Assembly (NCBI RefSeq): GCF_006965485.1
Contig: NZ_CP041360.1
Location: 4,630,501-4,694,500 of the forward strand
DNA: 64,000 nt
Reading direction: 5' to 3'
From: Spirosoma sp. KCTC 42546
GTDB lineage: Bacteria; Bacteroidota; Bacteroidia; Cytophagales; Spirosomataceae
Below are positions 26,178-35,187 of this stretch, in pieces. How positions within the stretch are numbered: position 1 is the stretch's first letter; every line of letters starts with the position of its first letter. A program made the translations under genes and the position numbers. Under the pieces are notes generated by a model. It was not told where the DNA came from. It saw only the letters and a list, made by a program, of their open reading frames with translations, and did no database searches.

Positions 26178-27884
26178 ATGAACAGACGGAATTTTGTAAC
26201 ACTCAGCGCAACCTCTCTTTGCTTGCTTCCAACACTGGGATTTAAAGGTTTTGCCAACATAGCCCCTTCCAAACCCGAATGGCTGCTTGAGTGGATAAAA
26301 ATCAATGACCAGCAGTTGGCCAATTACAAACCCATCAAGGTCACGGACCCGGCCAACAAGTTTATGGGTGGCTACATGAACGATATGGATATGCCGAATC
26401 CGCACTCCACAAGCGGGTTCATTATGCGGGCCAGCACGCTCATTGCCTGCCCGGAATCGACTCACTATCAATCGAAAGGAGTACTAAAAGAAGTCGAAGC
26501 CGCGGCCAGGGCATTGCTGAAGATGCAGCATGAGGATGGCACGATTGACCTACTGGACACCAACTTTCATTCAACGCCCGACACGGCGTTCCTGCTGGAG
26601 AATATCGTTCCGGCCTATAAATTCATCAAGCAAGCCAATGTTAACGGTTCAGAAACAACCCTCGATTTACTAAAGTCATTTTTGAAAAAAGCGGGTGATG
26701 CTCTGAGAGTAGGGGGTATTCACACCCCAAACCATCGCTGGGTTGTATCGGCGGCACTGACAAAACTAAACGAAGTGTTTCCCGATCCCCGATACACCAA
26801 ACGCATCGACCAATGGCTCGCCGAACATATTGACTTAGACCCCGATGGGCAATTCAATGAAAAGAGCACCAACACCTACTCGCCCATCGTCGATCGGTCG
26901 TTGATCATCATGGCCCGAGGGCTGAAAAAGCCGGAGCTGTTTGAGCCGGTGCGCAAAAACCTGATGATGACGCTTTACTACGTTCATCCCAACGGCGAGG
27001 TCGTCACGGAGGCATCGAACCGGCAGGACAAGGGCACCATTGGCAACATGGCCAAGTATTATTATTGCTATCGCTACATGGCCCTGCTCGACAAAAACGG
27101 CGAAATGGCTGCCATGTGTCGGTTAATCGAGAAAACGTGTCCGAAAGAGCAACTGGCGGGCTACCTCGATTATTTTCTGGAAGACCCCACACTCTGGAAC
27201 GAACTCCCCGCCAGCAAACCCTTACCAACCAACTATGCCAAAGCGTTTCCGTACTCGGGTGTCGTGCGAATCCGGCGGGATAACTGGGACGCGACCCTAC
27301 TATCGAACAATGCCAGTTGGCTCACATTTCACAAAGGAAATGCCGTTTTACAGGGCATGCGGGTGGCGGCTTCGTTCTTCGGGAAAGGGCAATTTCAAAC
27401 CGACAAGATCGAGCAGCAGGGTATTAGCTGGGTGATGCACAAAGCGCTGGAAGGGCCTTATTATCAGCCAATCGCTAAAGATCAAATCGACCCGAATGGT
27501 GATTGGGACAAAATGCTCCGGGCCAATCGTCCACAAAGCGAGGTGCAAAAGCTCGACACGACCGTGAAGGTTACCGAGGCAACGAAGGGTCTGAAAGTAG
27601 ACATCGACATTACCGGTACTGAGGGTGTGCCGGTAACGTTGGAGTTAATTTTTCGGCCCGGCGGCACGCTGGCAGGTGTCAAAAAACATCCTAAGAAAGA
27701 AAACGCCTACCTCCTATCGGGCGAATCGGGCTCGTATTCGGTTGGTGCAGACACCATCCAGTTTGGGCCAGGAAAGTCCGAACACACAGGCGTGCAACTA
27801 CGGGGGGCCTTACCGGCAATGGATGCCCCAACAGTATACATTACAGGCTTTACACCTTTTAAACATAGCCTTTTGATAGGCTAA
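26178..27884 (+). CDS. secreted protein of unknown function, helical toroid plus beta-sandwich
   Basis: A 568-residue exported protein that starts MNRRNF; the twin Arg with the following hydrophobic stretch suggests Tat or Sec export. Residues about 90-340 are regular alpha-helices with aromatic and His residues (NTYSPIVDRSLIIMARGLKK, YVHPNGEVVTEASNRQD). Residues about 370-568 are beta-rich. This layout is like polysaccharide lyases and some (alpha/alpha)6 uronidases or heparinase-like enzymes, with candidate His/Tyr/Arg catalytic residues in the NRQD and YYYCYRYMA region. I do not recognise a named family. Its position after DUF1080 suggests a role in the same glycan pathway. Confidence 0.6.
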   Translation: MNRRNFVTLSATSLCLLPTLGFKGFANIAPSKPEWLLEWIKINDQQLANYKPIKVTDPANKFMGGYMNDMDMPNPHSTSGFIMRASTLIACPESTHYQSKGVLKEVEAAARALLKMQHEDGTIDLLDTNFHSTPDTAFLLENIVPAYKFIKQANVNGSETTLDLLKSFLKKAGDALRVGGIHTPNHRWVVSAALTKLNEVFPDPRYTKRIDQWLAEHIDLDPDGQFNEKSTNTYSPIVDRSLIIMARGLKKPELFEPVRKNLMMTLYYVHPNGEVVTEASNRQDKGTIGNMAKYYYCYRYMALLDKNGEMAAMCRLIEKTCPKEQLAGYLDYFLEDPTLWNELPASKPLPTNYAKAFPYSGVVRIRRDNWDATLLSNNASWLTFHKGNAVLQGMRVAASFFGKGQFQTDKIEQQGISWVMHKALEGPYYQPIAKDQIDPNGDWDKMLRANRPQSEVQKLDTTVKVTEATKGLKVDIDITGTEGVPVTLELIFRPGGTLAGVKKHPKKENAYLLSGESGSYSVGADTIQFGPGKSEHTGVQLRGALPAMDAPTVYITGFTPFKHSLLIG

Positions 27885-27895
27885 TTCATGTTCGT

Positions 27896-27972
27896 CCAAA
27901 GCCGAGAAAAGCCGTGCCACGGTTTATTTCAGCGTCACGTAAGAACCGTGGCACGGCTTTTCTCGGCTTTGG
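27896..27972. repeat. perfect 29-bp inverted repeat (CCAAAGCCGAGAAAAGCCGT)
   Basis: Arms 27896-27924 and 27944-27972 are exact reverse complements around a 19-base loop. It begins 12 bases after the stop of the preceding gene and ends 41 bases before the next start. No other copy of this family is visible in the window. Confidence 0.92.
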
Positions 27973-28013
27973 CGAATGCCCTGATAAAAACAAAGGAGTA
28001 AACTCGAAACTCA

Positions 28014-30305
28014 ATGAAATCCATTAACCTGAAATACAGCGTACTTGCTTTCGCTGTCGTCATTTATGCCTGCTCCGTTAAAGTAGCGACAAAAAGCCCC
28101 GTTGCCACAACGGTCGCTGCGACTTCGCCCAGTCAGACTTCCCAGCCAACGGACAGTTTGCCAACGGTTGCCCCGTTTATATTAACGCCCCTCACGCCCG
28201 AACAAAGTCAGGCAAAATTCATCATTCCTGAGGGGTATCATATGGAATTGGTGGCGAGTGAGCCGATGATTACCGAACCCGTAGCCATTGCCTGGGATGG
28301 TAATGCCAAGATGTACGTGGCGCAAATGGAAACGTATACGCAGGATGCGGATGGCACAGGCACTAAAGATAAAATCAGCCGGGTTATGCTGCTGGAAGAC
28401 ACCGACAATGACGGTAAAATGGACAAAAGTTCGGTGTTTATCAAAGAAATGGTGTTGCCCCGCATGCTGCTTTGCGTAAACCACGAACTGCTGGTCAACG
28501 AAACCGATACCTATGATATTTACAGTTACAAAGACACGAATGGCGACGGGGTATCGGATGTAAAAAAGGCGGTTTATACCGTAGGCAAAGTGGCTCCGGG
28601 CAATCTGGAACACCAGCGAAGTGGGTTGGTCTGGAACCTCGACAATTACATCTATCAAACCGTCGACCCGATCCGGTTTCGGTACGTAAATGGTATGCTT
28701 CGACCAGATTCGCTGCACAGTGGCTCAAATGGGCAGTGGGGTTTAACGTTCGATAACTACGGGCGCTTATTCTTTAGCCGGGGAGGTGGCGAAAATGCAG
28801 GATCGGGTTTTCAGATCAATCCAAAATATGGCCAGTTAGAGTTTGCCGATGCGTACAGCGAAGAAACCTTCAGCCCGGTTTGGTCGAGTATTCAGAACCC
28901 CGATGTACAGGGAGGTTTGCCCCGCGTACGTCCAGACAGCACCCTGAACCATTTCACCTCGGCCAATGGTCAATCCATTTTTCGGGGAGACCGTCTCCCG
29001 GCCGATCTGGTGGGTGATTATATCATCAATGAACCCGTTGCACGGATCATCCGGCGGGCCAAAGTTGTCAATCGGGACGGTAAAACGTACCTGGAGAATG
29101 TGTATAACCACAAAGAGTTTATTGCCAGTACCGATGCTTTTTTCAGACCCGTTAATACCTACTCAGGGCCCGATGGCTGCCTGTACATTATCGATATGAA
29201 CCGGGGAATCATTCAGGAATCCAACTGGACCCAGAAAGGAAGTTATCTGCGAAAAAAAATTGATTATTACGGACTGGCCAAGGTGAATCAACGCGGCAGA
29301 ATCTGGCGATTGGTGCATGATGGCTATAAGCGTGGCCACAAACCTGCCTTACTCGATGTTCCGGCGGCTAGTCTGCTTACGTATTTAGACCATCCAAACG
29401 GCTGGTGGCGCGATAACGCCCAAAAGCAGATCATCGTTTTAGGCGACAAATCGGTTGTGCCTGACTTGAAATTGATGGCGACGGGCAAGAAAAATGCATC
29501 TGCTCTGGGGCGATTACATGCTTTATGGACACTCGAAGGCTTGACCGAACTCAATAAAGAAGTCCTTGATGTTGCACTCAACGATACCGATCCACAAATC
29601 CGGCGGGCAGCTATCTGGATGAGCGAGCCGTATATCAAACAGAATGATAATCAATGGATTGAGAAGCTAGGCAAACTAACCGCCGATGCGAATTACGATG
29701 TAAAAACGCAACTGCTGTTATCGCTGGGATCAAGTAAGAACGAATCAGCCAAGGCGATTGCACAGGGAATTTTAGCACAGAACCCAACCAATCAAATGCT
29801 GGCGAGTGTGAAAAAGAGCATCGATAAAAATGAAGATGCCAAAATCTACGGGGCGAAACTGGCGGGCTTCACCCCTGCCGAACGGAAACTGATTACGAAC
29901 GGGAGCGAAATTTATAAGTCCATGTGTTCGCCCTGTCACGGTGGCGATGGCAACGGACTTCCTACCAAGGCAGCCCCCGCACTGCGTGGAGCAAGACACG
30001 TAAACGCCGATAAAGAGATCGCGATCCGAATCCTATTGCACGGATTGAAAGGCCCCATCGACGGCAAAACGTATCCGAGCGAAATGGCTTCCATGAAAGA
30101 TAACTCCGATGAATGGATCGCTTCAGTGCTGAGCTACATCCGGTATGAATTTGTGGGCACGTCGATGCGGGTCGGCAAAGGCCGTCAATCGGCAGTGGTG
30201 CAACCAGCCGATGTAAAAGCATTTCGAGATCAGTATTCAGCCGTCAATACGGCCTGGACAATCGATGCGTTTGACAGCCTGCTTCCTGCTCCCCCTAAAA
30301 ATTAA
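28014..30305 (+). CDS. beta-propeller/HEAT/cytochrome c lipoprotein (PVC-type heme-binding protein)
   Basis: A 763-residue lipoprotein with lipobox Cys at residue 20 (VIYACS). Residues about 65-425 form a beta-propeller like the 'membrane-bound dehydrogenase' domain of planctomycete-type proteins (VASEPMITEPVAIAWDGNAK, CLYIIDMNRG). Residues about 445-615 are HEAT-like helices. A c-type cytochrome domain ends the protein: heme motif CSPCH with C638, C641 and H642, and a likely axial Met in YPSEMASM. The family is thought to oxidise sugars or related compounds and pass electrons to the cytochrome domain, but no substrate is established. A homologue is encoded at 35180. Confidence 0.82.
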   Translation: MKSINLKYSVLAFAVVIYACSVKVATKSPVATTVAATSPSQTSQPTDSLPTVAPFILTPLTPEQSQAKFIIPEGYHMELVASEPMITEPVAIAWDGNAKMYVAQMETYTQDADGTGTKDKISRVMLLEDTDNDGKMDKSSVFIKEMVLPRMLLCVNHELLVNETDTYDIYSYKDTNGDGVSDVKKAVYTVGKVAPGNLEHQRSGLVWNLDNYIYQTVDPIRFRYVNGMLRPDSLHSGSNGQWGLTFDNYGRLFFSRGGGENAGSGFQINPKYGQLEFADAYSEETFSPVWSSIQNPDVQGGLPRVRPDSTLNHFTSANGQSIFRGDRLPADLVGDYIINEPVARIIRRAKVVNRDGKTYLENVYNHKEFIASTDAFFRPVNTYSGPDGCLYIIDMNRGIIQESNWTQKGSYLRKKIDYYGLAKVNQRGRIWRLVHDGYKRGHKPALLDVPAASLLTYLDHPNGWWRDNAQKQIIVLGDKSVVPDLKLMATGKKNASALGRLHALWTLEGLTELNKEVLDVALNDTDPQIRRAAIWMSEPYIKQNDNQWIEKLGKLTADANYDVKTQLLLSLGSSKNESAKAIAQGILAQNPTNQMLASVKKSIDKNEDAKIYGAKLAGFTPAERKLITNGSEIYKSMCSPCHGGDGNGLPTKAAPALRGARHVNADKEIAIRILLHGLKGPIDGKTYPSEMASMKDNSDEWIASVLSYIRYEFVGTSMRVGKGRQSAVVQPADVKAFRDQYSAVNTAWTIDAFDSLLPAPPKN

Positions 30306-30614
30306 TGCAATCAGGTAAAGTGCAGGAGTAGTATTTTTGACCGGATTACAGGATTAACAGGATGATTATGAGGCTATTTAAACTTCCTCCAATTGCTATT
30401 AATTGGGGATCGAATTTGTCATTCCGACGATAGGAGGAATCTCCAACTTGACTAACACTGAAGTTTGAGATTCCTCCTATCGTCGGAATGACAAATTCAC
30501 ATTGATTTTTAATCGAAAAACAAAAGTTTAAACAGGTTCTATGATTAAAAAACCCTGTCAATCCTGTCAAAAAAAGAAAGCACAATCTGTGCTCATAATC
30601 ATTTAGTTAAGTAC
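30306..30614. other. 309-base gap filled by nested repeats
   Basis: It holds a degenerate outer inverted repeat (about 30335-30575; left TTTTTGACCGGATTACAGGA, right ending CAATCCTGTCAAAAA, with TTTAAAC at the inner ends) wrapped around a family A element at 30412-30498. No gene or clear promoter is visible. Confidence 0.7.
30412..30498. repeat. inverted repeat, family A, near-perfect
   Basis: Arms of 38 bases (30412-30449 and 30461-30498) with one mismatch. The sequence runs TTTGTCATTCCGACGATAGG then AGGAATCTC. It is nested in a second, weaker inverted repeat at about 30335-30575. Confidence 0.92.
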
Positions 30615-32993
30615 ATGAAAACCGCTTTCTTCTCATCAATCATTTTAGCCGTAATCGGGATTACTTCTCAGGTTGTTTTAGCACAGTCCGCGCTGAAACA
30701 ACCCGTCGATCTGGTGAACCCACTGGTCGATGCGGCCAACTCGCGCTGGTTCTTTTTCAACTCAGCGACCCGCCCATTTGGCATGGTCAATTTAAGCCCC
30801 GATAACGCGATCGATGCAGACTGGAATGCGGGCTATCGGTACGAAAAAGACAGTATAAAGTGTTTCAGCCATGTTCACGGCTGGCAACTGTCGGGCATTC
30901 CGGTATTGCCTACAACTGGCGAGTTCAAGGGTCATTTGGGGTCAAATCAGTACGGTTCCAGATTCAGTCATGCCAAAGAAGTAATTAAAGCGGGCTACCA
31001 TAAAGTTGTTTTGGATGCGTACGACATAACGGCTGAATTAACCTCGACCACCCGCGTTGGTTTTCACAAATACACCTTCCCGAAGTCGGACAAAAGCCAA
31101 ATTCTGTTTGATTTTTCGACCTTTTTAGGGCCATCGGATACGGAGAAAGGCCACGTAAAAAAAGTGAGCAATCGAGAGCTGGAGGGCTACGCCATTATGG
31201 CGCCAACGGTTCGTCGGCCCAAAACCCTGACAGTCTATTTCGTGGCTGCGTTCGATAAACCATTCGAGTCATTCAACGGCTGGCGAAAAGGCAAACTGGA
31301 AGAACTCACGAATGAAATTGATGGTGCGCGTACCGGCGCTTACGTCAGTTTCAAAACCAAAGCGGGCGACGTACGAAAAATGAAAGTGGCCATTTCGTAC
31401 GTTAGTGCGGAGCAGGCACGACTCAATCTCAACACCGAATTACCACACTGGGATTTTGAGCGCACCGTTCAGGAAAGCCGGACGGACTGGAACAACTGGT
31501 TGAGTCGCATTGAAGTAGAAGGCGGCAACGAAACCGAACAGAGTCGTTTCTATACCGACTTATGGCATGCCCTCCAGGGACGACGTATAGTGTCGGACGT
31601 TAACGGAAAATACTCTGATATGACAGGCCCGAAACAGCGCATCGGCCAGATACCGCTTGACGCTAATGGAAAGCCTAAATTCAATCATCACAATTCGGAT
31701 TCGTTCTGGGGTGCACAGTGGACCATCAATACGCTTTGGCATCTGGTATATCCCGAAATCACCGAATCATTCGTCAATTCGATGGTGATGATGTACCAGG
31801 ATGGCGGGCTTATTCCACGAGGCCCGGCGGGTGGCAATTATACCTACGTCATGACCGGCGCGGCTACAACCCCATTCATTGTCAGCGCTTACCTCAAGGG
31901 AATCAAGGGGTTCGATATTGCCAAAGCGTACGAAGGTCTGCGAAAAAATCATTTCCCCGGCGGCATGATGAGCAAGGCGGGTTATGAACACAATACATTC
32001 AAAGGGGGTGGTATCGAATACTACATAGAGCGGGGCTATGTGCCGCATCCGTTGAGCAAAACCCGCTATGGCTTCCATCAGGACGGTTCAACCCAAACGC
32101 TGGAGTATACCTATCAGGATTATACGCTGGCGCAGATGGCCAAAATGCTGGGCAAGGCCGACGATTACGCCCTGTTTATGAAGCGGGCCGAAAACTACAA
32201 AAACATCTGGAACCCGGAAATAGGCTGGATGTGGAACCGAACCCTGGACGGGAAATGGGCCGAACCCGTCGATATTTTACGGTACGACAACGGCTGGGAA
32301 GAAGGCAATGCCGCCCAGTTTACGTGGTTTGTCCCCCATGATATTCAGGGCTTGATCAACTTGATGGGCGGTCGGGAAGCGTTCACAACCAAGCTAAACG
32401 GTTCGCTTGAGAAAGCCCAGCAGCACGATTTCGTGTCAGGGAAATCGCACGACAAAGAGACACTGGAAGAATTACGACGGGTGTACATCAACTATGGTAA
32501 TCAGCCGAGCATTCAGACGGCCTTTTTGTTCAACTATTCGGGAGCGCCCTGGCTCACCCAATATTGGTCGCGGCAAGTGGTTGAGAAAGTATACAGCGGC
32601 ATTTCGCCCAAGTACGGCTATAGCGGAGACGAAGACCAGGGGCTTATGGGCAGCTTGTCAGTTTTAATGAAAACAGGCATTTTCTCGACCAATGGCGGCA
32701 CAACAGCGAAACCATTTTATGAAATCAGCAGCCCCATTTTCAACAAGATCACCATTCACCTAAACCCTGCCTATTACAAAGGGAAGCAGTTTGTGATCGA
32801 TGCCAGAAACAACTCGCCCCAGAACCTATACATCCAGTCGGCGCAATTGAATGGCAAGGCTCTCAACCAACCGTGGGTGTCGCACGAAACCGTCGTCAAC
32901 GGGGGAACACTAACCCTGCAAATGGGCGACAAACCAAACAAATCGTGGGGTAGCAAGCCCGAAGATGCTCCTGAGTCGATGTCGTCGAAGTAG
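30615..32993 (+). CDS. GH92 exo-alpha-mannosidase family protein
   Basis: A 792-residue secreted enzyme (signal peptide to VLAQS). GH92 enzymes are calcium-dependent alpha-mannosidases. The N-terminal beta-domain begins VDLVNPLVDAANSRWFFFNS and continues RPFGMVNLSPD. The (alpha/alpha)6 domain holds the general acid E563 in WEEGNAAQFTWFVPHD and the paired base residues D672 and D674 in GYSGDEDQGLMG, which match the Asp-x-Asp of characterised members. It suggests mannose-containing side chains or glycoproteins as substrate. It sits between two propeller/cytochrome genes in locus 1. Confidence 0.92.
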   Translation: MKTAFFSSIILAVIGITSQVVLAQSALKQPVDLVNPLVDAANSRWFFFNSATRPFGMVNLSPDNAIDADWNAGYRYEKDSIKCFSHVHGWQLSGIPVLPTTGEFKGHLGSNQYGSRFSHAKEVIKAGYHKVVLDAYDITAELTSTTRVGFHKYTFPKSDKSQILFDFSTFLGPSDTEKGHVKKVSNRELEGYAIMAPTVRRPKTLTVYFVAAFDKPFESFNGWRKGKLEELTNEIDGARTGAYVSFKTKAGDVRKMKVAISYVSAEQARLNLNTELPHWDFERTVQESRTDWNNWLSRIEVEGGNETEQSRFYTDLWHALQGRRIVSDVNGKYSDMTGPKQRIGQIPLDANGKPKFNHHNSDSFWGAQWTINTLWHLVYPEITESFVNSMVMMYQDGGLIPRGPAGGNYTYVMTGAATTPFIVSAYLKGIKGFDIAKAYEGLRKNHFPGGMMSKAGYEHNTFKGGGIEYYIERGYVPHPLSKTRYGFHQDGSTQTLEYTYQDYTLAQMAKMLGKADDYALFMKRAENYKNIWNPEIGWMWNRTLDGKWAEPVDILRYDNGWEEGNAAQFTWFVPHDIQGLINLMGGREAFTTKLNGSLEKAQQHDFVSGKSHDKETLEELRRVYINYGNQPSIQTAFLFNYSGAPWLTQYWSRQVVEKVYSGISPKYGYSGDEDQGLMGSLSVLMKTGIFSTNGGTTAKPFYEISSPIFNKITIHLNPAYYKGKQFVIDARNNSPQNLYIQSAQLNGKALNQPWVSHETVVNGGTLTLQMGDKPNKSWGSKPEDAPESMSSK

Positions 32994-33057
32994 GGCTTGT
33001 AGCACGGCTGGGCTGACGCGCTAGTGGTAACTGGCGATTATAAAATCAGACAATCCC

Positions 33058-33132
33058 GTGCGCCCCCTACAGGGTCGAATGTTTATAGCAGAATTATATT
33101 TCTATAAACATTCGACCCTGTAGGGGGCGCAC
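33058..33132. repeat. perfect 30-bp inverted repeat (GTGCGCCCCCTACAGGGTCG)
   Basis: Arms 33058-33087 and 33103-33132 are exact reverse complements with a 15-base loop. It ends 21 bases before the GH27 start codon at 33154. Confidence 0.93.
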
Positions 33133-33153
33133 AAGAAATCAAATTTATAGAGT

Positions 33154-35187
33154 ATGATTAAGTTGAGAGGGCTTCTATTTGCATTGATTTGCGGCATAGG
33201 TGCAAAGACGTACGCCCAAAAGACTACGGCGATCTGGCTGGACGATCTGACGATTAAATCGTTTTCGGAGGGTATTCCAGCGGTGCTGGGCAAGACAAAT
33301 GCTGCTGGTGATTCGATGCTCATGAACCGACAGTATTTTAACCACGGCGTGGGCGTAAATGCCACCAGCATACTTGCGTTTTATCTGGATGGGAAAGCCG
33401 CCGGATTTACCGCTCTGGTAGGCGTCGATGATAAGGGAAATAAGGAGTTACCCCATACATTTTACGTAATCGGCGACCGGAAAATTCTGTTCGACAGTGG
33501 GGAAATGAAGCTGGGCGATACACCAAAAAAAGTGAGTATCGATCTGACGGGCATCAAGCGGTTAGGGCTTTTAGTAAAGGTGAATGACGAAGGCCGAACT
33601 AAAGTTTATTCCAACTGGGCCAACGCGCAGTTCGTTATGCTGGACAATCATCGGCCCACCACCATTCCTAACTCAGATGAGAAGTATATTCTGACGCCAA
33701 CTTCGCCCAAAACACCAAGAATTAACTCGGCCACCATTTTTGGCGCTACGCCCAACAATCCCTTTCTATACACCATCGCAACAACGGGCGAGCGTCCGAT
33801 GCAATTTTCAGCCAGCGGGCTTCCGAAAGGGCTTTCGCTGGACGAAAAAACGGGTATCATTTCGGGGAAGGTAGCGCAACGAGGTACGTATGTGGCAACG
33901 TTGAACGCTAAAAATGCACTGGGAGAAGCTACTAAAAAACTAACGATTAAGATTGGTGATACCATTGCCCTTACGCCCCCAATCGGGTGGAATGGCTGGA
34001 ACTCCTGGGCTCGAAACATCGATCAGGAAAAAGTAATTGCCTCGGCCGATGCCATGGTGAAAATGGGCTTACGCGACCACGGCTGGACCTACATCAACAT
34101 CGACGACGCCTGGCAGGGCAAACGGGGTGGTAAATTCAACGCCATTCAACCCAACGAAAAGTTTCCGAAGTTCGGAGACATGGTGGCTTATATTCAAGGC
34201 CTGGGTTTGAAAGTCGGGGTTTACTCAACGCCTATGATTACGAGTTACGCGGGTTATATCGGTGGCTCGTCTAATTTCGAAAACGGCCAGTTAACCGATT
34301 CCATTGTGGCCAACAAACGTGCGTTTCGCTACGTTGGGAAATACCGTTTTGAAACCAACGACGCTCGTCAACTAGCCGATTGGGGTATCGACTACCTCAA
34401 ATACGATTGGCGAATCGAGGTTCCGTCAGCCGAGCGTATGTCGGTAGCGTTGAAGCAATCGGGGCGCGATATATTATACAGTATTTCCAACTCGGCCCCG
34501 TTTGCCAACGTTAAAGACTGGGCACGGCTAACCAATTCGTACCGCACCGGCCCCGACATTCGAGACAGTTGGAACAGCCTGTTCGTCTCTGCTTTTACGC
34601 TCGATAAATGGGCACCCTACGGCGGTCCCGGTCACTGGAACGATCCCGACATGATGATTGTGGGCAACGTTACTACCGGCACCCAACTTCACCCCACCCG
34701 ACTAACCCCCGATGAGCAATACAGCCACGTAAGCCTGTTCAGTCTGTTAGCCGCACCCTTGCTCATTGGTTGCCCTATTGAACAACTCGACCCGTTCACC
34801 CTGAATTTGCTCACCAACGACGAAGTGATTGCTATCGATCAGGACCCGCTAGGCAAATCGGCACGGCTCGTAATGGACGAAAAGGGTATTCAAATCTGGC
34901 TTAAACCACTGGAAGACGGATCGTATGCCGTAGGGCTATTCAACGTAGGTGATTTCGGCAAAACACCGGAATCGTATTTTCGGTGGGGCGACGAAGCAAC
35001 AAAATCGTTCACTTTTAACTTTACCAAAATCGGTTTGTCAGGCAAATACAGGCTTCGCGATGTGTGGCGGCAGAAAGACGTTGGTACCTTTACAGGCTCA
35101 TTCAAAACGGACATACGGCATCACGGCGTTGTACTACTGCGGATGTTTCCGGGAAAACAACCTAAAATCAGTCAGAAACATGACTAA
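33154..35187 (+). CDS. GH27 alpha-galactosidase-like enzyme with NPCBM domain (copy 1)
   Basis: A 677-residue secreted enzyme. The order is signal peptide (to TYAQK), NPCBM-type carbohydrate-binding domain (about 25-175), a putative Ig domain (about 195-265, FLYTIATTGERPMQFSASGL) and the GH27 barrel (from LTPPIGWNGWNSW). The nucleophile is D418 in YLKYDW and the acid/base is D468 in RTGPDIRDSW. GH27 covers alpha-galactosidases and beta-L-arabinopyranosidases; which one applies cannot be told from sequence. Its stop overlaps the start of the next gene by 8 bases. A close paralogue lies at 37572. Confidence 0.93.
   Translation: MIKLRGLLFALICGIGAKTYAQKTTAIWLDDLTIKSFSEGIPAVLGKTNAAGDSMLMNRQYFNHGVGVNATSILAFYLDGKAAGFTALVGVDDKGNKELPHTFYVIGDRKILFDSGEMKLGDTPKKVSIDLTGIKRLGLLVKVNDEGRTKVYSNWANAQFVMLDNHRPTTIPNSDEKYILTPTSPKTPRINSATIFGATPNNPFLYTIATTGERPMQFSASGLPKGLSLDEKTGIISGKVAQRGTYVATLNAKNALGEATKKLTIKIGDTIALTPPIGWNGWNSWARNIDQEKVIASADAMVKMGLRDHGWTYINIDDAWQGKRGGKFNAIQPNEKFPKFGDMVAYIQGLGLKVGVYSTPMITSYAGYIGGSSNFENGQLTDSIVANKRAFRYVGKYRFETNDARQLADWGIDYLKYDWRIEVPSAERMSVALKQSGRDILYSISNSAPFANVKDWARLTNSYRTGPDIRDSWNSLFVSAFTLDKWAPYGGPGHWNDPDMMIVGNVTTGTQLHPTRLTPDEQYSHVSLFSLLAAPLLIGCPIEQLDPFTLNLLTNDEVIAIDQDPLGKSARLVMDEKGIQIWLKPLEDGSYAVGLFNVGDFGKTPESYFRWGDEATKSFTFNFTKIGLSGKYRLRDVWRQKDVGTFTGSFKTDIRHHGVVLLRMFPGKQPKISQKHD

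Noticed and set aside
34949..35179. N-terminal extension of the second cytochrome fusion gene
   Set aside because: It lies within the GH27 coding sequence in another frame and would bury the membrane anchor. The ATG at 35180 gives a proper N-terminal signal.
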